Source of the DNA: Bacteroidota bacterium
Lineage (GTDB): Bacteria > Bacteroidota > Bacteroidia > Bacteroidales > JAGONC01
Assembly: GCA_022711405.1 (NCBI GenBank)
Contig: JAKLFC010000020.1
Span: forward strand, 1 to 64,000
Length of the DNA: 64,000 nucleotides
Direction of reading: 5' to 3'
How positions within the stretch are numbered: position 1 is the first letter of the stretch; each line of letters starts with the position of its first letter. A program made the translations under genes and the position numbers. The notes beneath the pieces were generated by a model, which was given only the letters and a program-made list of their open reading frames with translations, had not been told where the DNA came from and made no database searches. Shown here in pieces: positions 18,207 through 26,959 of this stretch.

Positions 18207-19199
18207 ATGTTTTCTTTAATTATCCCGCTTTATAATAAACAGGATTCTATTGTAGAAACATTGCACTGTGTTTTAAACCAGTCTTTTAGAGATTTTGAAG
18301 TGCTTATTGTGGATGACGGATCATCTGATGGAAGTACTGCAAAAGTGAAGGAATTGATGTCATTGGATTCCCGAATTCATTTAATTCAGAAACCGAACGG
18401 CGGAGTGTCATCCGCACGCAATATAGGTATCCGGCAGGCGAAATACGATTATGTGGCGTTTTTGGATGCGGATGACCTCTGGGAACCAGCGTACCTGGAA
18501 GAACAGTCAAAACTGATCCATGATTTTCCTGATGCCTCCATGTGGGGATGTGCATGGGGAGTGATGACACAGCATCGAAAGAACCCGCTGGAACGAAAAG
18601 TGGAAAAAGATTTCAGGGGAATCATTCCGGATCACTGGCAGCGCGATCTTCATCTTTTCTGGACAGGGGCGGTGGTGGTCAGGAAATCGGTGTTTGAACA
18701 GATCGGCTATTTCGATGAACGGATCCATTACGGAGAAGATATGGACATGTGGTACCGGATCATTCTGAATTACCCTGTCGCCTACAATGACAATACACTT
18801 GCATGGTACTGCCAGGATGCCGAGAACAGGGCCATGGATAAAGAAATCCCACTGGATAAGCATCTGCCGTACTATATTGAAAAATATGCGGTGTTCAGGA
18901 AAGATAATAAGGAATTCCGCCGCTATTTCGACCGGGAATGCCTGTACCGCCTGTACCCGTATGCCCTGAAAAACAGGAAAGATCCGGATTTACAAAGAAT
19001 TCTGGATCAGATCGATTTTTCGCTGCAGAAAGCCTCGTTCCGGTTCCGGTTCTGGTTTCCGGAAATCTATAACTGGTATCTGAAACGAAAAGGATTTGTA
19101 TCAAAAGTGGATTTTCTGTTAAAAACCGCAAAGTCGCAGAGACGCAAAGCAATCGCAATCAATATTTTTATTTTTAGCGTCTTGGCGACTTGGCGGTAA
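18207..19199 (+). CDS. GT2 glycosyltransferase with repeat-derived C-terminus
   Basis: 330 residues. SLIIPLYNKQDSIVETLHCV, VLIVDDGSSDGST, GGVSSARNIG and FLDADDLWEP give a canonical GT2 catalytic domain, with GEDMDMWYRI as the ED motif. Base composition rises from AT-rich to GC-richer within this gene, marking the right edge of the AT-rich island. The last 25 or so codons (KTAKSQRRKAIAIN through SVLATWR) are encoded by an inverted-repeat element, so the original stop codon was probably lost when the element inserted. Confidence 0.87.
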   Translation: MFSLIIPLYNKQDSIVETLHCVLNQSFRDFEVLIVDDGSSDGSTAKVKELMSLDSRIHLIQKPNGGVSSARNIGIRQAKYDYVAFLDADDLWEPAYLEEQSKLIHDFPDASMWGCAWGVMTQHRKNPLERKVEKDFRGIIPDHWQRDLHLFWTGAVVVRKSVFEQIGYFDERIHYGEDMDMWYRIILNYPVAYNDNTLAWYCQDAENRAMDKEIPLDKHLPYYIEKYAVFRKDNKEFRRYFDRECLYRLYPYALKNRKDPDLQRILDQIDFSLQKASFRFRFWFPEIYNWYLKRKGFVSKVDFLLKTAKSQRRKAIAINIFIFSVLATWR

Positions 19200-19200
19200 A
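19122..19200. repeat. Inverted-repeat element overlapping the 3' end of a GT2 gene
   Basis: The left arm (about 19124-19148) contains ACCGCAAAGTCGCAGAGACG. The right arm (about 19175-19198) has GCGTCTTGGCGACTTGGCGG, its imperfect complement. The arms are separated by about 26 AT-rich bases, so the transcript would fold into a long hairpin. Similar CGCAAAG/CTTTGCG elements are, to my knowledge, scattered through intergenic DNA of environmental Bacteroidota. Here it supplies coding sequence and the stop codon of the upstream gene. Confidence 0.8.
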
Positions 19201-19249
19201 AGAAAACTTATGAAACACCCACTTATTTGAACAAAACCAAATTCCGAGC

Positions 19250-20227
19250 ATGAAGAAATTGAGTATCATTGTTCCAGTTTACAATGTCGCCCCTTACCTG
19301 TCCAGGTGCCTCAACAGCCTGCTGGCCCAGGGCATTGATCCCGGTGATTATGAGATCATCATCATCAATGACGGATCAACCGATGATAGCGGATCAATTG
19401 CAGTTGAATTTGCAGAAAACAATCCTGATATCCGGCTGATCAACCAACCAAACCAGGGCCTGGGTGGTGCACGGAATACGGGGATGCTTCATGCAAAGGG
19501 AACATACATCCAGTTCGTGGATCCGGATGATTACCTGGAACCTGGTGTGCTGCGTTTGCTTCTCGATAAAATTGAACGGGAAAACCTGGATGTGCTGCGG
19601 TTCAATTATCAACATGTCAATGAACAAGCGGAGGTAATAGTTCCCTACAAAGATTCGAAGAAATTTGTGGATTATACGGACAACATAACGGACGGGATTG
19701 ATTTCCTGACAGAACGGCTTGGGTACGCCTGTTATGCTACCCAGTTCATCTTCAGATCCGCTTTGATTCAAAAACAGGAAAATTATTTTAAAACCGGGAT
19801 CTACTTTGAGGATACGGAATGGACACCCCGCATTCTGGTGCAGGCGGGGCGGGTGACATCGGTCAGTACCATCGTGTATAATTATTTTCTGCACCAGGGT
19901 AGCATTACGCAAAGTACTTCGGAAGATGACAAACGGAAGCTCAGGGCTGATAAATTCCATGTCATTGAGGCATTGCAGCGCCAGATGCGTGATACAATAG
20001 ATCAGCGCTGGTACAGAGGAATGATCGCCAGGATTGCCGTCACGGTATTGGGAGAAACGGCCACAGGTGAATATAAAAAGTATTCATCCGTTGTTTCTGA
20101 ACTCAAAGGCAGGAATATTTTTCCATTGTATGCCTATCGCATGACGCAAAGACAAAAAGTCCATCTTTTCCTGGTCAACCTGTCTCCTGCATTATATGGT
20201 TTTCTTAAACATACGATACGACTGTGA
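19250..20227 (+). CDS. GT2 family glycosyltransferase
   Basis: 325 residues. LSIIVPVYNVAPYLSRCLNS, IIIINDGSTDDSGSIA, QGLGGARNTG and FVDPDDYLEPG are the GT2 nucleotide-binding and DXD motifs, with FEDTEWTPR as the ED-type catalytic block. It is predicted to be a membrane-associated sugar transferase. The TGA stop overlaps the GTG start of the next gene by 4 bp. Confidence 0.9.
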   Translation: MKKLSIIVPVYNVAPYLSRCLNSLLAQGIDPGDYEIIIINDGSTDDSGSIAVEFAENNPDIRLINQPNQGLGGARNTGMLHAKGTYIQFVDPDDYLEPGVLRLLLDKIERENLDVLRFNYQHVNEQAEVIVPYKDSKKFVDYTDNITDGIDFLTERLGYACYATQFIFRSALIQKQENYFKTGIYFEDTEWTPRILVQAGRVTSVSTIVYNYFLHQGSITQSTSEDDKRKLRADKFHVIEALQRQMRDTIDQRWYRGMIARIAVTVLGETATGEYKKYSSVVSELKGRNIFPLYAYRMTQRQKVHLFLVNLSPALYGFLKHTIRL

Positions 20228-21282
20228 AGGTAATCATCGATCCGCGGAGTGATGTTCTTTACAGTAGTTTCTATATCAACGGATTGACTGACCTGTTCGG
20301 GGAGAAAAATATGGTTTTCTCCGTCCGGCCTTTCAGGGAACTTCCCATGTCAAGAAAATTCGGGTATCCCAACCTGAACTTTGTCATTCGCAGGGCAGGG
20401 GAGAAGGACCGCAACTTCACGGTCCAGGTAAATGATACCTGGAAATTGAATCATGATCTGTACTGCTGGTGCGACGTTTACGGACATGTGAATGCAAATT
20501 TCAAAGAAACGCCGAAGGAACAATACCCCAAACTAATCTCCCTGGCGCCCTCTTTTGGCATTCGATGCTGGTCAGCAACTAAGACGGTTACCAGTTCGTT
20601 ACTTAATTTTTTTAAAACACAAGATATTGATTACCTTTTTAATACATCCCTGTCAAGGGCTGTAAGAAAACATTTTGGAGTATATAAAAGACTCCTTCAA
20701 CGGTGTGAATTGTCAGACTATCAGTCAAAGATCAGTTCGGCGACAAATTATGTGTTCCACCTCAGCACCCTGTGGTACAGCGATCAATGGAACAGGAACG
20801 ATGAGGGCATGAACAGGGCAAGGGCCCGTTTCATCAGGGCGTGCAAATCGGTCCGGATGGTGAACTTTGATGGAGGCTTTGTGGCGGATGACCGGTCGTC
20901 AACGCAGGAATTCATGGATTGCCTTTATAAGGGTCATCCAGCCGGAATCCCGTTAAGTACATGGATCCTGAAAACAAAAAAGAGTGCCCTCGCTTTCAAT
21001 ACTCCGGCATTCTGGAACTGTCATGGATGGAAACTGGCGGAATACCTGGCCATGGGAAAGGCGATCCTTTCAACCACCCTGCTCAACGATCTGCCTGCAC
21101 CATTGATCCATGGAAAACATATTCATTTCGTTGAAAATGATCAGCAAAAGATGAAAGAGGCCCTGGAGTATATCCTTGATCATGAGGAATACAGGAAGAA
21201 GCTGGAGCAGGGTGCCAGTGAATGGTGGGAGCAGTACGGAACACCCGTCAGATCTCTTGAATTATTAGGAATAAGGAATTGA
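20224..21282 (+). CDS. Putative GT-B glycosyltransferase
   Basis: 352 residues. The N-terminus KVIIDPRSDVLYSSFYINGL is not a signature I recognise. The C-terminal third (FNTPAFWNCHGWKLAEYLAMGKAILSTTL..., then HIHFVENDQQKMKEALEYIL) resembles the donor half of CgeB-like and other GT1/GT4-type transferases. Translational coupling on both sides (GTGA and TTGA overlaps) places it within the polysaccharide operon. Donor and acceptor are unknown. Confidence 0.6.
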   Translation: MKVIIDPRSDVLYSSFYINGLTDLFGEKNMVFSVRPFRELPMSRKFGYPNLNFVIRRAGEKDRNFTVQVNDTWKLNHDLYCWCDVYGHVNANFKETPKEQYPKLISLAPSFGIRCWSATKTVTSSLLNFFKTQDIDYLFNTSLSRAVRKHFGVYKRLLQRCELSDYQSKISSATNYVFHLSTLWYSDQWNRNDEGMNRARARFIRACKSVRMVNFDGGFVADDRSSTQEFMDCLYKGHPAGIPLSTWILKTKKSALAFNTPAFWNCHGWKLAEYLAMGKAILSTTLLNDLPAPLIHGKHIHFVENDQQKMKEALEYILDHEEYRKKLEQGASEWWEQYGTPVRSLELLGIRN

Positions 21283-22436
21283 GAAAATTATTATTTGCCT
21301 TTGGCACCCGCCCCGAGGCCATCAAGATGGCTCCGCTGATACGGGAGTTCAGAAAATACCCGGATGTTTTCGAAATGCTGGTCTGCGTAACCGGCCAGCA
21401 CCGCCAGATGCTCGATCCGGTGCTCGCCCTGTTCGAAATAGTACCCGACATTGACCTGGATATCATCAGGCCGGATCAGGATCTGTCGGATATTACCTCC
21501 AGCGTGTTGAAGGGCATGCAGGGCGTGCTTCAGAAAGTGATACCCGACCTGGTCCTGGTGCAGGGAGATACCACCACATCCATGGCTGCTGCCCTTGCGG
21601 CGTTTTACCGGCGGATCCCTGTGGCCCACGTCGAGGCGGGCCTGCGGACCCATCACATGCTCAGCCCATGGCCGGAAGAGATGAACCGGTCCATCATCGG
21701 CCGCATCGCCACCTGGCATTTCGCGCCAACGGCACGGGCAAAACAGAACCTGATGGACGAAAATGTTCCTGAAGACCGGATTTGCGTTACAGGTAACACG
21801 GTGATCGATGCGCTGCAGTGGGTGATCGCCAGATTGAAAAGCAGTGGGGAAATGATCAGGCAAATGGATGCACTGCTGCTCCGGAAGGGATTTGATATCC
21901 GGCGGTTGGACATCCACCGCCGCCTGATCCTGGTCACCGGCCACCGCCGCGAAAGTTTCGGGGAAGGATTCAACAATATTTGCCATGCCATCAGTGATCT
22001 CTCGTTGGCTCATCCTGATGTGGATTTCGTATACCCGGTACACCTGAATCCCCATGTGCGGAAACCGGTGCATGAAATCCTGGGAGACAGAACGGCCAAT
22101 GGCAATGTATTCCTGCTGGAACCGCTGGATTACCTGCCCTTTATATACCTGATGAGCAACGCCTGCCTGGTACTCACCGATAGCGGCGGCATCCAGGAGG
22201 AGGCCCCCGCCCTGGGAAAACCTGTCCTGGTGATGCGCGACACCACCGAGCGCCCGGAGGCACTGGAAGCAAGGACGGCCCGGCTGGTGGGGACCGACAG
22301 GGAAAATATCGGGAAGGTTGTCAGTACCCTGCTGACCGACAAAAATAGTTACCGGGCCATGTCGAAAGCCATCAACCCTTACGGCGATGGACATGCTTCC
22401 GAACGGATCGTCGCTTTTATCCGAACTTTAACATGA
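21279..22436 (+). CDS. wecB: UDP-N-acetylglucosamine 2-epimerase (non-hydrolysing)
   Basis: 385 residues, a normal length for the family. It interconverts UDP-GlcNAc and UDP-ManNAc in the cytoplasm. All family landmarks are present: FGTRPEAIKMAPL, QGDTTTS, AHVEAGLRT, WPEEMNR, TGHRRESFGEG and LTDSGGIQEEAPALGKPVLV. These include the positions equivalent to the E. coli catalytic Asp95, Glu117, Glu131 and His213. The start is TTG at 21279 in a TTGA overlap. Together with the dehydrogenase at 27983 it could supply ManNAc or ManNAcA. Confidence 0.96.
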   Translation: MRKLLFAFGTRPEAIKMAPLIREFRKYPDVFEMLVCVTGQHRQMLDPVLALFEIVPDIDLDIIRPDQDLSDITSSVLKGMQGVLQKVIPDLVLVQGDTTTSMAAALAAFYRRIPVAHVEAGLRTHHMLSPWPEEMNRSIIGRIATWHFAPTARAKQNLMDENVPEDRICVTGNTVIDALQWVIARLKSSGEMIRQMDALLLRKGFDIRRLDIHRRLILVTGHRRESFGEGFNNICHAISDLSLAHPDVDFVYPVHLNPHVRKPVHEILGDRTANGNVFLLEPLDYLPFIYLMSNACLVLTDSGGIQEEAPALGKPVLVMRDTTERPEALEARTARLVGTDRENIGKVVSTLLTDKNSYRAMSKAINPYGDGHASERIVAFIRTLT

Positions 22437-22440
22437 ACGG

Positions 22441-23178
22441 ATGATCCCCAGGATAATACACTATTGCTGGTTCGGCAGGGGCAGGATGCCAGCCCTTGCC
22501 CTCAGGTGCATGGAGTCCTGGAGTAAATACCTTCCGGATTATGAACGGAGACTGTGGAATGAAGACAATTTTGATATCCGGTTGGTGCCGTACGTACAGG
22601 AGGCCTATGAGGTACGAAAATACGCCTTTGTGACGGATTATGTCAGGCTTTATGCCCTTTACCATTTCGGTGGTATCTATATGGACACGGATGTGGAAGT
22701 GATCAGGAGTCTGGACGATCTGCTGCAATTGCCGGGGTTTTCGGGCTTTGAAAGCGGGACGGAGGTCCCCACAGGGATCATGGCCTCCGAACCGTGCAAT
22801 GCATGGGCAAGGGAGCAGTTGGACTGGTACGATGGTAAACACTTTCTGAAAGCTGACGGAACGCCGGAAATGGTATCCAACGTCAGGATCATATCGGGTA
22901 TCATGGCAGCCAATGGCTTTCTGCTCAATAACACCTACCAGGTTTACAAGGATTGTATGCACATGTTCCCGAAGGATTACTTCTGTCCCAAATCCCGGAC
23001 TGGTATTGTGACCATCACGCCGAACACGTATTGCATCCATCATTTTGCTGCTTCCTGGGAAAACAGGTACGCGAAAATGAAACGCTACTTCCTTCAAAAG
23101 ATCCTCGGCCCGCGTATCACGGATTTTATGGTGACTGTCAAGAGACGTATCCTTGGGGAAAAACCCATCACTTACTGA
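22441..23178 (+). CDS. GT32-type glycosyltransferase (OCH1-like sugar-binding fold)
   Basis: 245 residues. IPRIIHYCWFGRG at the N-terminus, FVTDYVRLYALYHFGGIYMDTDVEV with its DXD motif, and TYCIHHFAASW near the C-terminus are the signature of bacterial capsular GT32 enzymes. The family transfers galactose, glucose or mannose residues, and the specificity is not visible here. It is separated by 4 bp from wecB. A long inverted repeat follows downstream. Confidence 0.9.
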   Translation: MIPRIIHYCWFGRGRMPALALRCMESWSKYLPDYERRLWNEDNFDIRLVPYVQEAYEVRKYAFVTDYVRLYALYHFGGIYMDTDVEVIRSLDDLLQLPGFSGFESGTEVPTGIMASEPCNAWAREQLDWYDGKHFLKADGTPEMVSNVRIISGIMAANGFLLNNTYQVYKDCMHMFPKDYFCPKSRTGIVTITPNTYCIHHFAASWENRYAKMKRYFLQKILGPRITDFMVTVKRRILGEKPITY

Positions 23179-23214
23179 CATACTTATTAAACCGTATTGA
23201 ATATATCCTACCAC

Positions 23215-23378
23215 TGCACGAGGGTGTGTCAAAATGGATGTTTTTTATTTAACCACGGAGATCACAGAGGAGTACGGAGATCACAGAGGTTTGATAACGA
23301 GTACTTTCAACTCCGTGATCTCCGTGCATTCCTCCGTGTTCTCCGTGGTTAAATTGTATTTTGACACAGCCTCGTGAG
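23215..23378. repeat. Long imperfect palindrome (MITE-like) between genes
   Basis: The left arm (about 23215-23290) and right arm (about 23310-23378) are complementary over some 65-75 bp. Each arm has an outer CACGAGG..TGTGTCAAAAT block and an inner block of CCACGGAGA and CACGGAG-type repeats. The whole intergenic gap is this element. It contains no ORF and would form a very stable hairpin in RNA. It may terminate or attenuate transcription after the GT32 gene, or be a non-autonomous mobile element. Confidence 0.85.
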
Positions 23379-23399
23379 GGGAGGGGTTTATTAAAATAA

Positions 23400-24824
23400 A
23401 TGGTAACCAAACCATTATCCTTTCTTCCAGCATACTTCTCCCGGACCGCGGTCCTGGCTTATGTAGCTATTCTGTCCGTCTGCCTGGTAGTATTCTCCGG
23501 CAGGAGACTGCCTTTTCTCTGGATCACGTTCGGACTTGTGGAGGTGGTCACCTTTTTCTGGTTTTCGTACCTTCTTACCCGTCGCTGGGCTGCGCTGCCG
23601 GATCCTGTTTTCCGTAAAAAACTATTGACCACGGCACTGGTCATCCGCATCCTGTATGTCGTTTTCGCTTACATCTTCTATAAGGCCATGACCGGAAAGC
23701 CTTTTGAATTCCTGGTGGCGGATGCAGAAGGCTACCACCAGACGGCTTTATGGATCGTGGATCTGGTCAAGCATGGCAATATCAGCACGTATTTTCGCTG
23801 GCAGTTCAGAACCGGCGTTGCCGACTCGGGTTTTCCTCTCTTTTTGTCCATGATCTACCTGATCGCTTTCAACAGCATCTTCGTGGCAAGGCTCGTCAAT
23901 GCATTGTTGGGGGCGTGGACATGCGTTCTTATCTACAAGCTGGCGCGCCGGAACTTTGGAGAAGAAGCGGGTCGCATCAGCGCCATCCTGGCCATGCTGC
24001 TGCCCACCTTCATCTATTATTGCGGCCTACACCTGAAAGAAACGGTGATGGTCTTCTTCCTGATGGCCTTCGCCGAAAGGGCCGATCACCTGCTGCGCCA
24101 GAATACTTTTAAGACCTGGAACCTGATCGTGGTGGTCCTCCTGGGTGGGGTGCTGTTCTTTTTCCGGACCGTGCTGGCCGTAACCGCCTGGTTTGCCCTG
24201 TTCAGCACGCTGCTTTTTTCGGCCAGGCGCCTGATCCGTTCCACCCGTAAAACCATCTATATCCTCTGGCTTACCGTGGCAGTGATGGTGCTGTTCTCGG
24301 GGCGGATTTTCACCGAAGTCGAAGAGCAGATCAAGGGGCGGACTGTCAACCAGGCCAGGCAGATGCAACATTTTGCCACGCGCAAGGGGGGCAATACCCT
24401 GGCAGCATACGGAAAGGCCAGTATTTTCATGCCCGCGATGCTCTTTGCCCCGTTCCCGACGCTGGTTCATGTTGAAGACCAGCAGGATAAGATGATGATC
24501 AACGGGAACATGTTCACCCGCAATGTGTATGCGTTCTTTGTTTTGGTAGCCTTTTACGTGCTGTACAAAAAGAAGCTGATCAGGGAGCATGTGATGCTCC
24601 TTGCACTGCTGCTGGCTTACCTGGTGATACTGGCGCTGAGCGGTTTTGCCCTTTCAGAACGGTTCCATGTGCCGGCCGTGCCCTTTCTCCTGATCTTTGC
24701 GGGGTATGGCATTTCGCAGATGGACCGCCGCACCGCGAGGTTCTACGTACCGTATCTGCTGTTCATCGCCGTGGTGATCATTGGGTGGAACTGGTTCAAG
24801 CTGGCGGGACGCGGAGCGATTTGA
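23400..24824 (+). CDS. Polytopic membrane glycosyltransferase (PMT/ArnT-like, GT-C)
   Basis: 474 residues with about ten hydrophobic segments. A first periplasmic loop with acidic residues (VADAEGYHQTALWI) and the run ARLVNALLGAWTCVLIYKLARRNFGEEAGRISAILAM are typical of the dolichyl-phosphate-mannose mannosyltransferase-like (GT39/GT83, PMT_2) group. This group uses polyprenyl-phosphate sugars on the periplasmic side. An O-antigen-polymerase role is an alternative, because no Wzy is otherwise visible. The start is ATG at 23400, just downstream of the palindrome. Confidence 0.7.
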   Translation: MVTKPLSFLPAYFSRTAVLAYVAILSVCLVVFSGRRLPFLWITFGLVEVVTFFWFSYLLTRRWAALPDPVFRKKLLTTALVIRILYVVFAYIFYKAMTGKPFEFLVADAEGYHQTALWIVDLVKHGNISTYFRWQFRTGVADSGFPLFLSMIYLIAFNSIFVARLVNALLGAWTCVLIYKLARRNFGEEAGRISAILAMLLPTFIYYCGLHLKETVMVFFLMAFAERADHLLRQNTFKTWNLIVVVLLGGVLFFFRTVLAVTAWFALFSTLLFSARRLIRSTRKTIYILWLTVAVMVLFSGRIFTEVEEQIKGRTVNQARQMQHFATRKGGNTLAAYGKASIFMPAMLFAPFPTLVHVEDQQDKMMINGNMFTRNVYAFFVLVAFYVLYKKKLIREHVMLLALLLAYLVILALSGFALSERFHVPAVPFLLIFAGYGISQMDRRTARFYVPYLLFIAVVIIGWNWFKLAGRGAI

Positions 24825-24894
24825 TATCTGATGAATGATTAACGATATTTGATTTTGGATTTGGAGGTGGGGGAGGGGGATGAGTTAGATCATC

Positions 24895-25026
24895 TTTAAT
24901 GTACCCCACCCCTGCACCCCTCCCCTGCTAGCAGGGGAGGGGACGGGGGAGGGGTAAATGGGTAAATTCCCCGGTGCTTGCACCGGAAAAAGGGTCCAGG
25001 GCTTGACTTGGGATTCAAACCAGTGA
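24895..25026. repeat. Dispersed palindromic repeat, copy 1 (complete)
   Basis: About 130 bp starting TTTAATGTACCCC and ending CCAGTGA. It contains a perfect 26-bp palindrome (24917-24942, centred on GCTAGC with runs of C and G), then a G-rich block and a smaller hairpin around GGTGCTTGCACC. Nearly identical copies lie at 34400-34531 and 37050-37185, with a shorter relative at 32621-32682. The 70 bp just upstream (24825-24894) hold no gene but include another G-rich run. Confidence 0.9.
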
Positions 25027-25977
25027 ATGAGCATGAAAATTCTCATTGTCTGCAGCGGGAATGCGGGTGAAATTGCGCCTTTTATAAAGGAACAGGCGGA
25101 TTCTGTCCGACAACAGGGTGTTGAAGTTGGATTTTTCCCTGTGAAGGGTAAGGGATTTTGTGGATATCTGAAGAACCTTACTAAGTTAAGGAGGCTTCTA
25201 CTGAAGACTGATGTTGACCTTATTCATGCTCATTATGGCCTGTCGGGATTGCTCGCTAACCTGCAGCGGAGGGTACCGGTAATCACCACCTTTCATGGCA
25301 GTGATATCCATACCATAAAGAACAGGTTCTTGTCCGGATTAGCCATGCAACTGTCAAAACATAATATTTTTGTATCGCCCGGGATGGCTCAAAAGATTTC
25401 GGCCAGAAAAGACTTCTCGGTCATTCCCTGCGGGGTGGATCTGCAAACCTTTTTTCCGGTACCGAAACATGAAGCGCGGAAGAAGCTGGAACTGAATGAA
25501 AACGAAAGGCTGATCCTGTTTTCTGGTTCATTTGCCAACAAGATCAAGAATTATCCCCTGGCAAAAGAATCCATTGATCGTTTGGGATATTCCGTCCGGC
25601 TGATCGAACTGAAAGGATACACCCGTGAGCAGGTCAATTTGCTTTTCAATGCGTGCGATATGGCATTGCTGACTTCCTTCCACGAGGGATCTCCCCAGGT
25701 CATCAAAGAAGGGATGGCCTGTAACCGTCCTGTCGTCGCCACGCGCACGGGCGACATTGAATGGCAGTTTGGTGATCAGCCGGGATATTTTTTATGCAGT
25801 TTCGATAAGGAGGATGTGGCTGAGAAAATTCAACGTGCATTGACATTCAGCCTTTCAGAAGGTTCAACGCATGGCCGCGAGCGGATCGTGAAGCTTGGAC
25901 TGGATTCTGCAAGTGTCGCTGAAAAGATTGTTCATTTGTATCAACACATACGATCCGGTGATGGAACGGAGGCATAA
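25027..25977 (+). CDS. GT4 family glycosyltransferase
   Basis: 316 residues. KILIVCSGNAGEIAPFIKEQ at the N-terminus, IHAHYGLSGLLANL and TTFHGSDIHTI are GT4 acceptor-side motifs. SFHEGSPQVIKEGMACNRPVVAT contains the EX7E donor motif. It is shorter than the usual 370 residues but has both GT-B halves. It opens a tightly packed run of genes that extends to 32625. The 3' end overlaps the FemAB-like gene by 17 bp. Confidence 0.9.
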   Translation: MSMKILIVCSGNAGEIAPFIKEQADSVRQQGVEVGFFPVKGKGFCGYLKNLTKLRRLLLKTDVDLIHAHYGLSGLLANLQRRVPVITTFHGSDIHTIKNRFLSGLAMQLSKHNIFVSPGMAQKISARKDFSVIPCGVDLQTFFPVPKHEARKKLELNENERLILFSGSFANKIKNYPLAKESIDRLGYSVRLIELKGYTREQVNLLFNACDMALLTSFHEGSPQVIKEGMACNRPVVATRTGDIEWQFGDQPGYFLCSFDKEDVAEKIQRALTFSLSEGSTHGRERIVKLGLDSASVAEKIVHLYQHIRSGDGTEA

Positions 25978-26959
25978 CCAGTTTGTCGGGATTTCATTGT
26001 GGGAGAAGCTTTTGGCAGATTCGGACTTTTCATCGCCTTTTCAGACACCTGATTTTTATCATGCCTGTAATTCGGTGGAAGGTTTCTCGGCAGATGTCTT
26101 TGCCATCGAAGAATCCGGTATTTACCAGGCATTAATGGTGGTCACGGTGCAAAAGGAGCGGGGTATTCCGGGGTATTTTTCAAGGCGTGGGATCATTTAC
26201 GGGGGGCCGTTGCTCCGGGGGGATCCGAAGAGTTTACGGTCCCTGCTGGATTGGGTGAATGAATATTACGAAAAAAAATTGATCTACCTCGAAACGAGGA
26301 ACTTGTTTGATTATGGTCCGTATCGCGTGGTTTACGATGCGTGCAGATGGAACTATGAGCCCTGGTTGAATGTACGCAATCCACTGATGAATGCCTCGAT
26401 GGAGACGATTATGGCCAGGTTCAACTATAGCCGCCGGCGGGAGATCAGGCAATCGCTGGCCGAGGGTGCCGTTTGGTCAGAGGTGAGATCAGGGGAGGAA
26501 ATGGATCGTGTGTACGAGATCCTGTCCCAGTTGTACAGAACGCGGGTGAAATTGCCCCTGCCATCCAGGGAATTTTTTGTTGAACTCTGGCAAAACGCGA
26601 TCATGAAGGTTTTCGCCGTCATGCATAACGGAAACATAATCGGGGGTGCATTCTGCCCCGTCCAGAACGGTAAGGCGGTTTACACGATGTATTATTGTGG
26701 CGAACGGAATTATCATCCCCGTATATTCCCGACACATCTTGCGATCCTGGCAGCCATGGAATACGGCTTGAAGACCGGATGCCGTTACCTCGATTTTATG
26801 GGTGCAGGAAGACCTGACAGAGAATATGGGGTCAGGACGTATAAATTGGAATTTGGAGGCGACATGGTTGAGGAAGGAAGATTCCTCCGGATCCTGGATC
26901 CATTTTTATACAGGCTGGGGAAGCTGGGCTTAACGGTTCTGTCCAAATTCGGCAAATGA
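25961..26959 (+). CDS. FemAB/GNAT-like acyltransferase family protein
   Basis: 332 residues from ATG 25961. An earlier in-frame start at 25895 would overlap the GT4 gene by more than 80 bp and adds no recognisable sequence. The blocks FNYSRRREIRQSLAEGA, LPLPSREFFVELW, GGAFCPVQNGKAVYTMYYC and LAILAAMEYGLKTGCRYLDFMGAG, with a C-terminal YKLEFGG, fit the FemAB/Acetyltransf_6 family. Members in polysaccharide loci probably transfer aminoacyl or acyl groups to sugars rather than to peptidoglycan bridges. The substrate is unknown. Confidence 0.82.
   Translation: MERRHNQFVGISLWEKLLADSDFSSPFQTPDFYHACNSVEGFSADVFAIEESGIYQALMVVTVQKERGIPGYFSRRGIIYGGPLLRGDPKSLRSLLDWVNEYYEKKLIYLETRNLFDYGPYRVVYDACRWNYEPWLNVRNPLMNASMETIMARFNYSRRREIRQSLAEGAVWSEVRSGEEMDRVYEILSQLYRTRVKLPLPSREFFVELWQNAIMKVFAVMHNGNIIGGAFCPVQNGKAVYTMYYCGERNYHPRIFPTHLAILAAMEYGLKTGCRYLDFMGAGRPDREYGVRTYKLEFGGDMVEEGRFLRILDPFLYRLGKLGLTVLSKFGK

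Noticed and set aside
21291..22394. Long minus-strand ORF of 367 codons opposite wecB
   Set aside because: It mirrors a gene with all catalytic motifs on the plus strand; its translation is His/Gln/Pro-rich with no recognisable domain, typical of an antisense shadow in GC-rich DNA.
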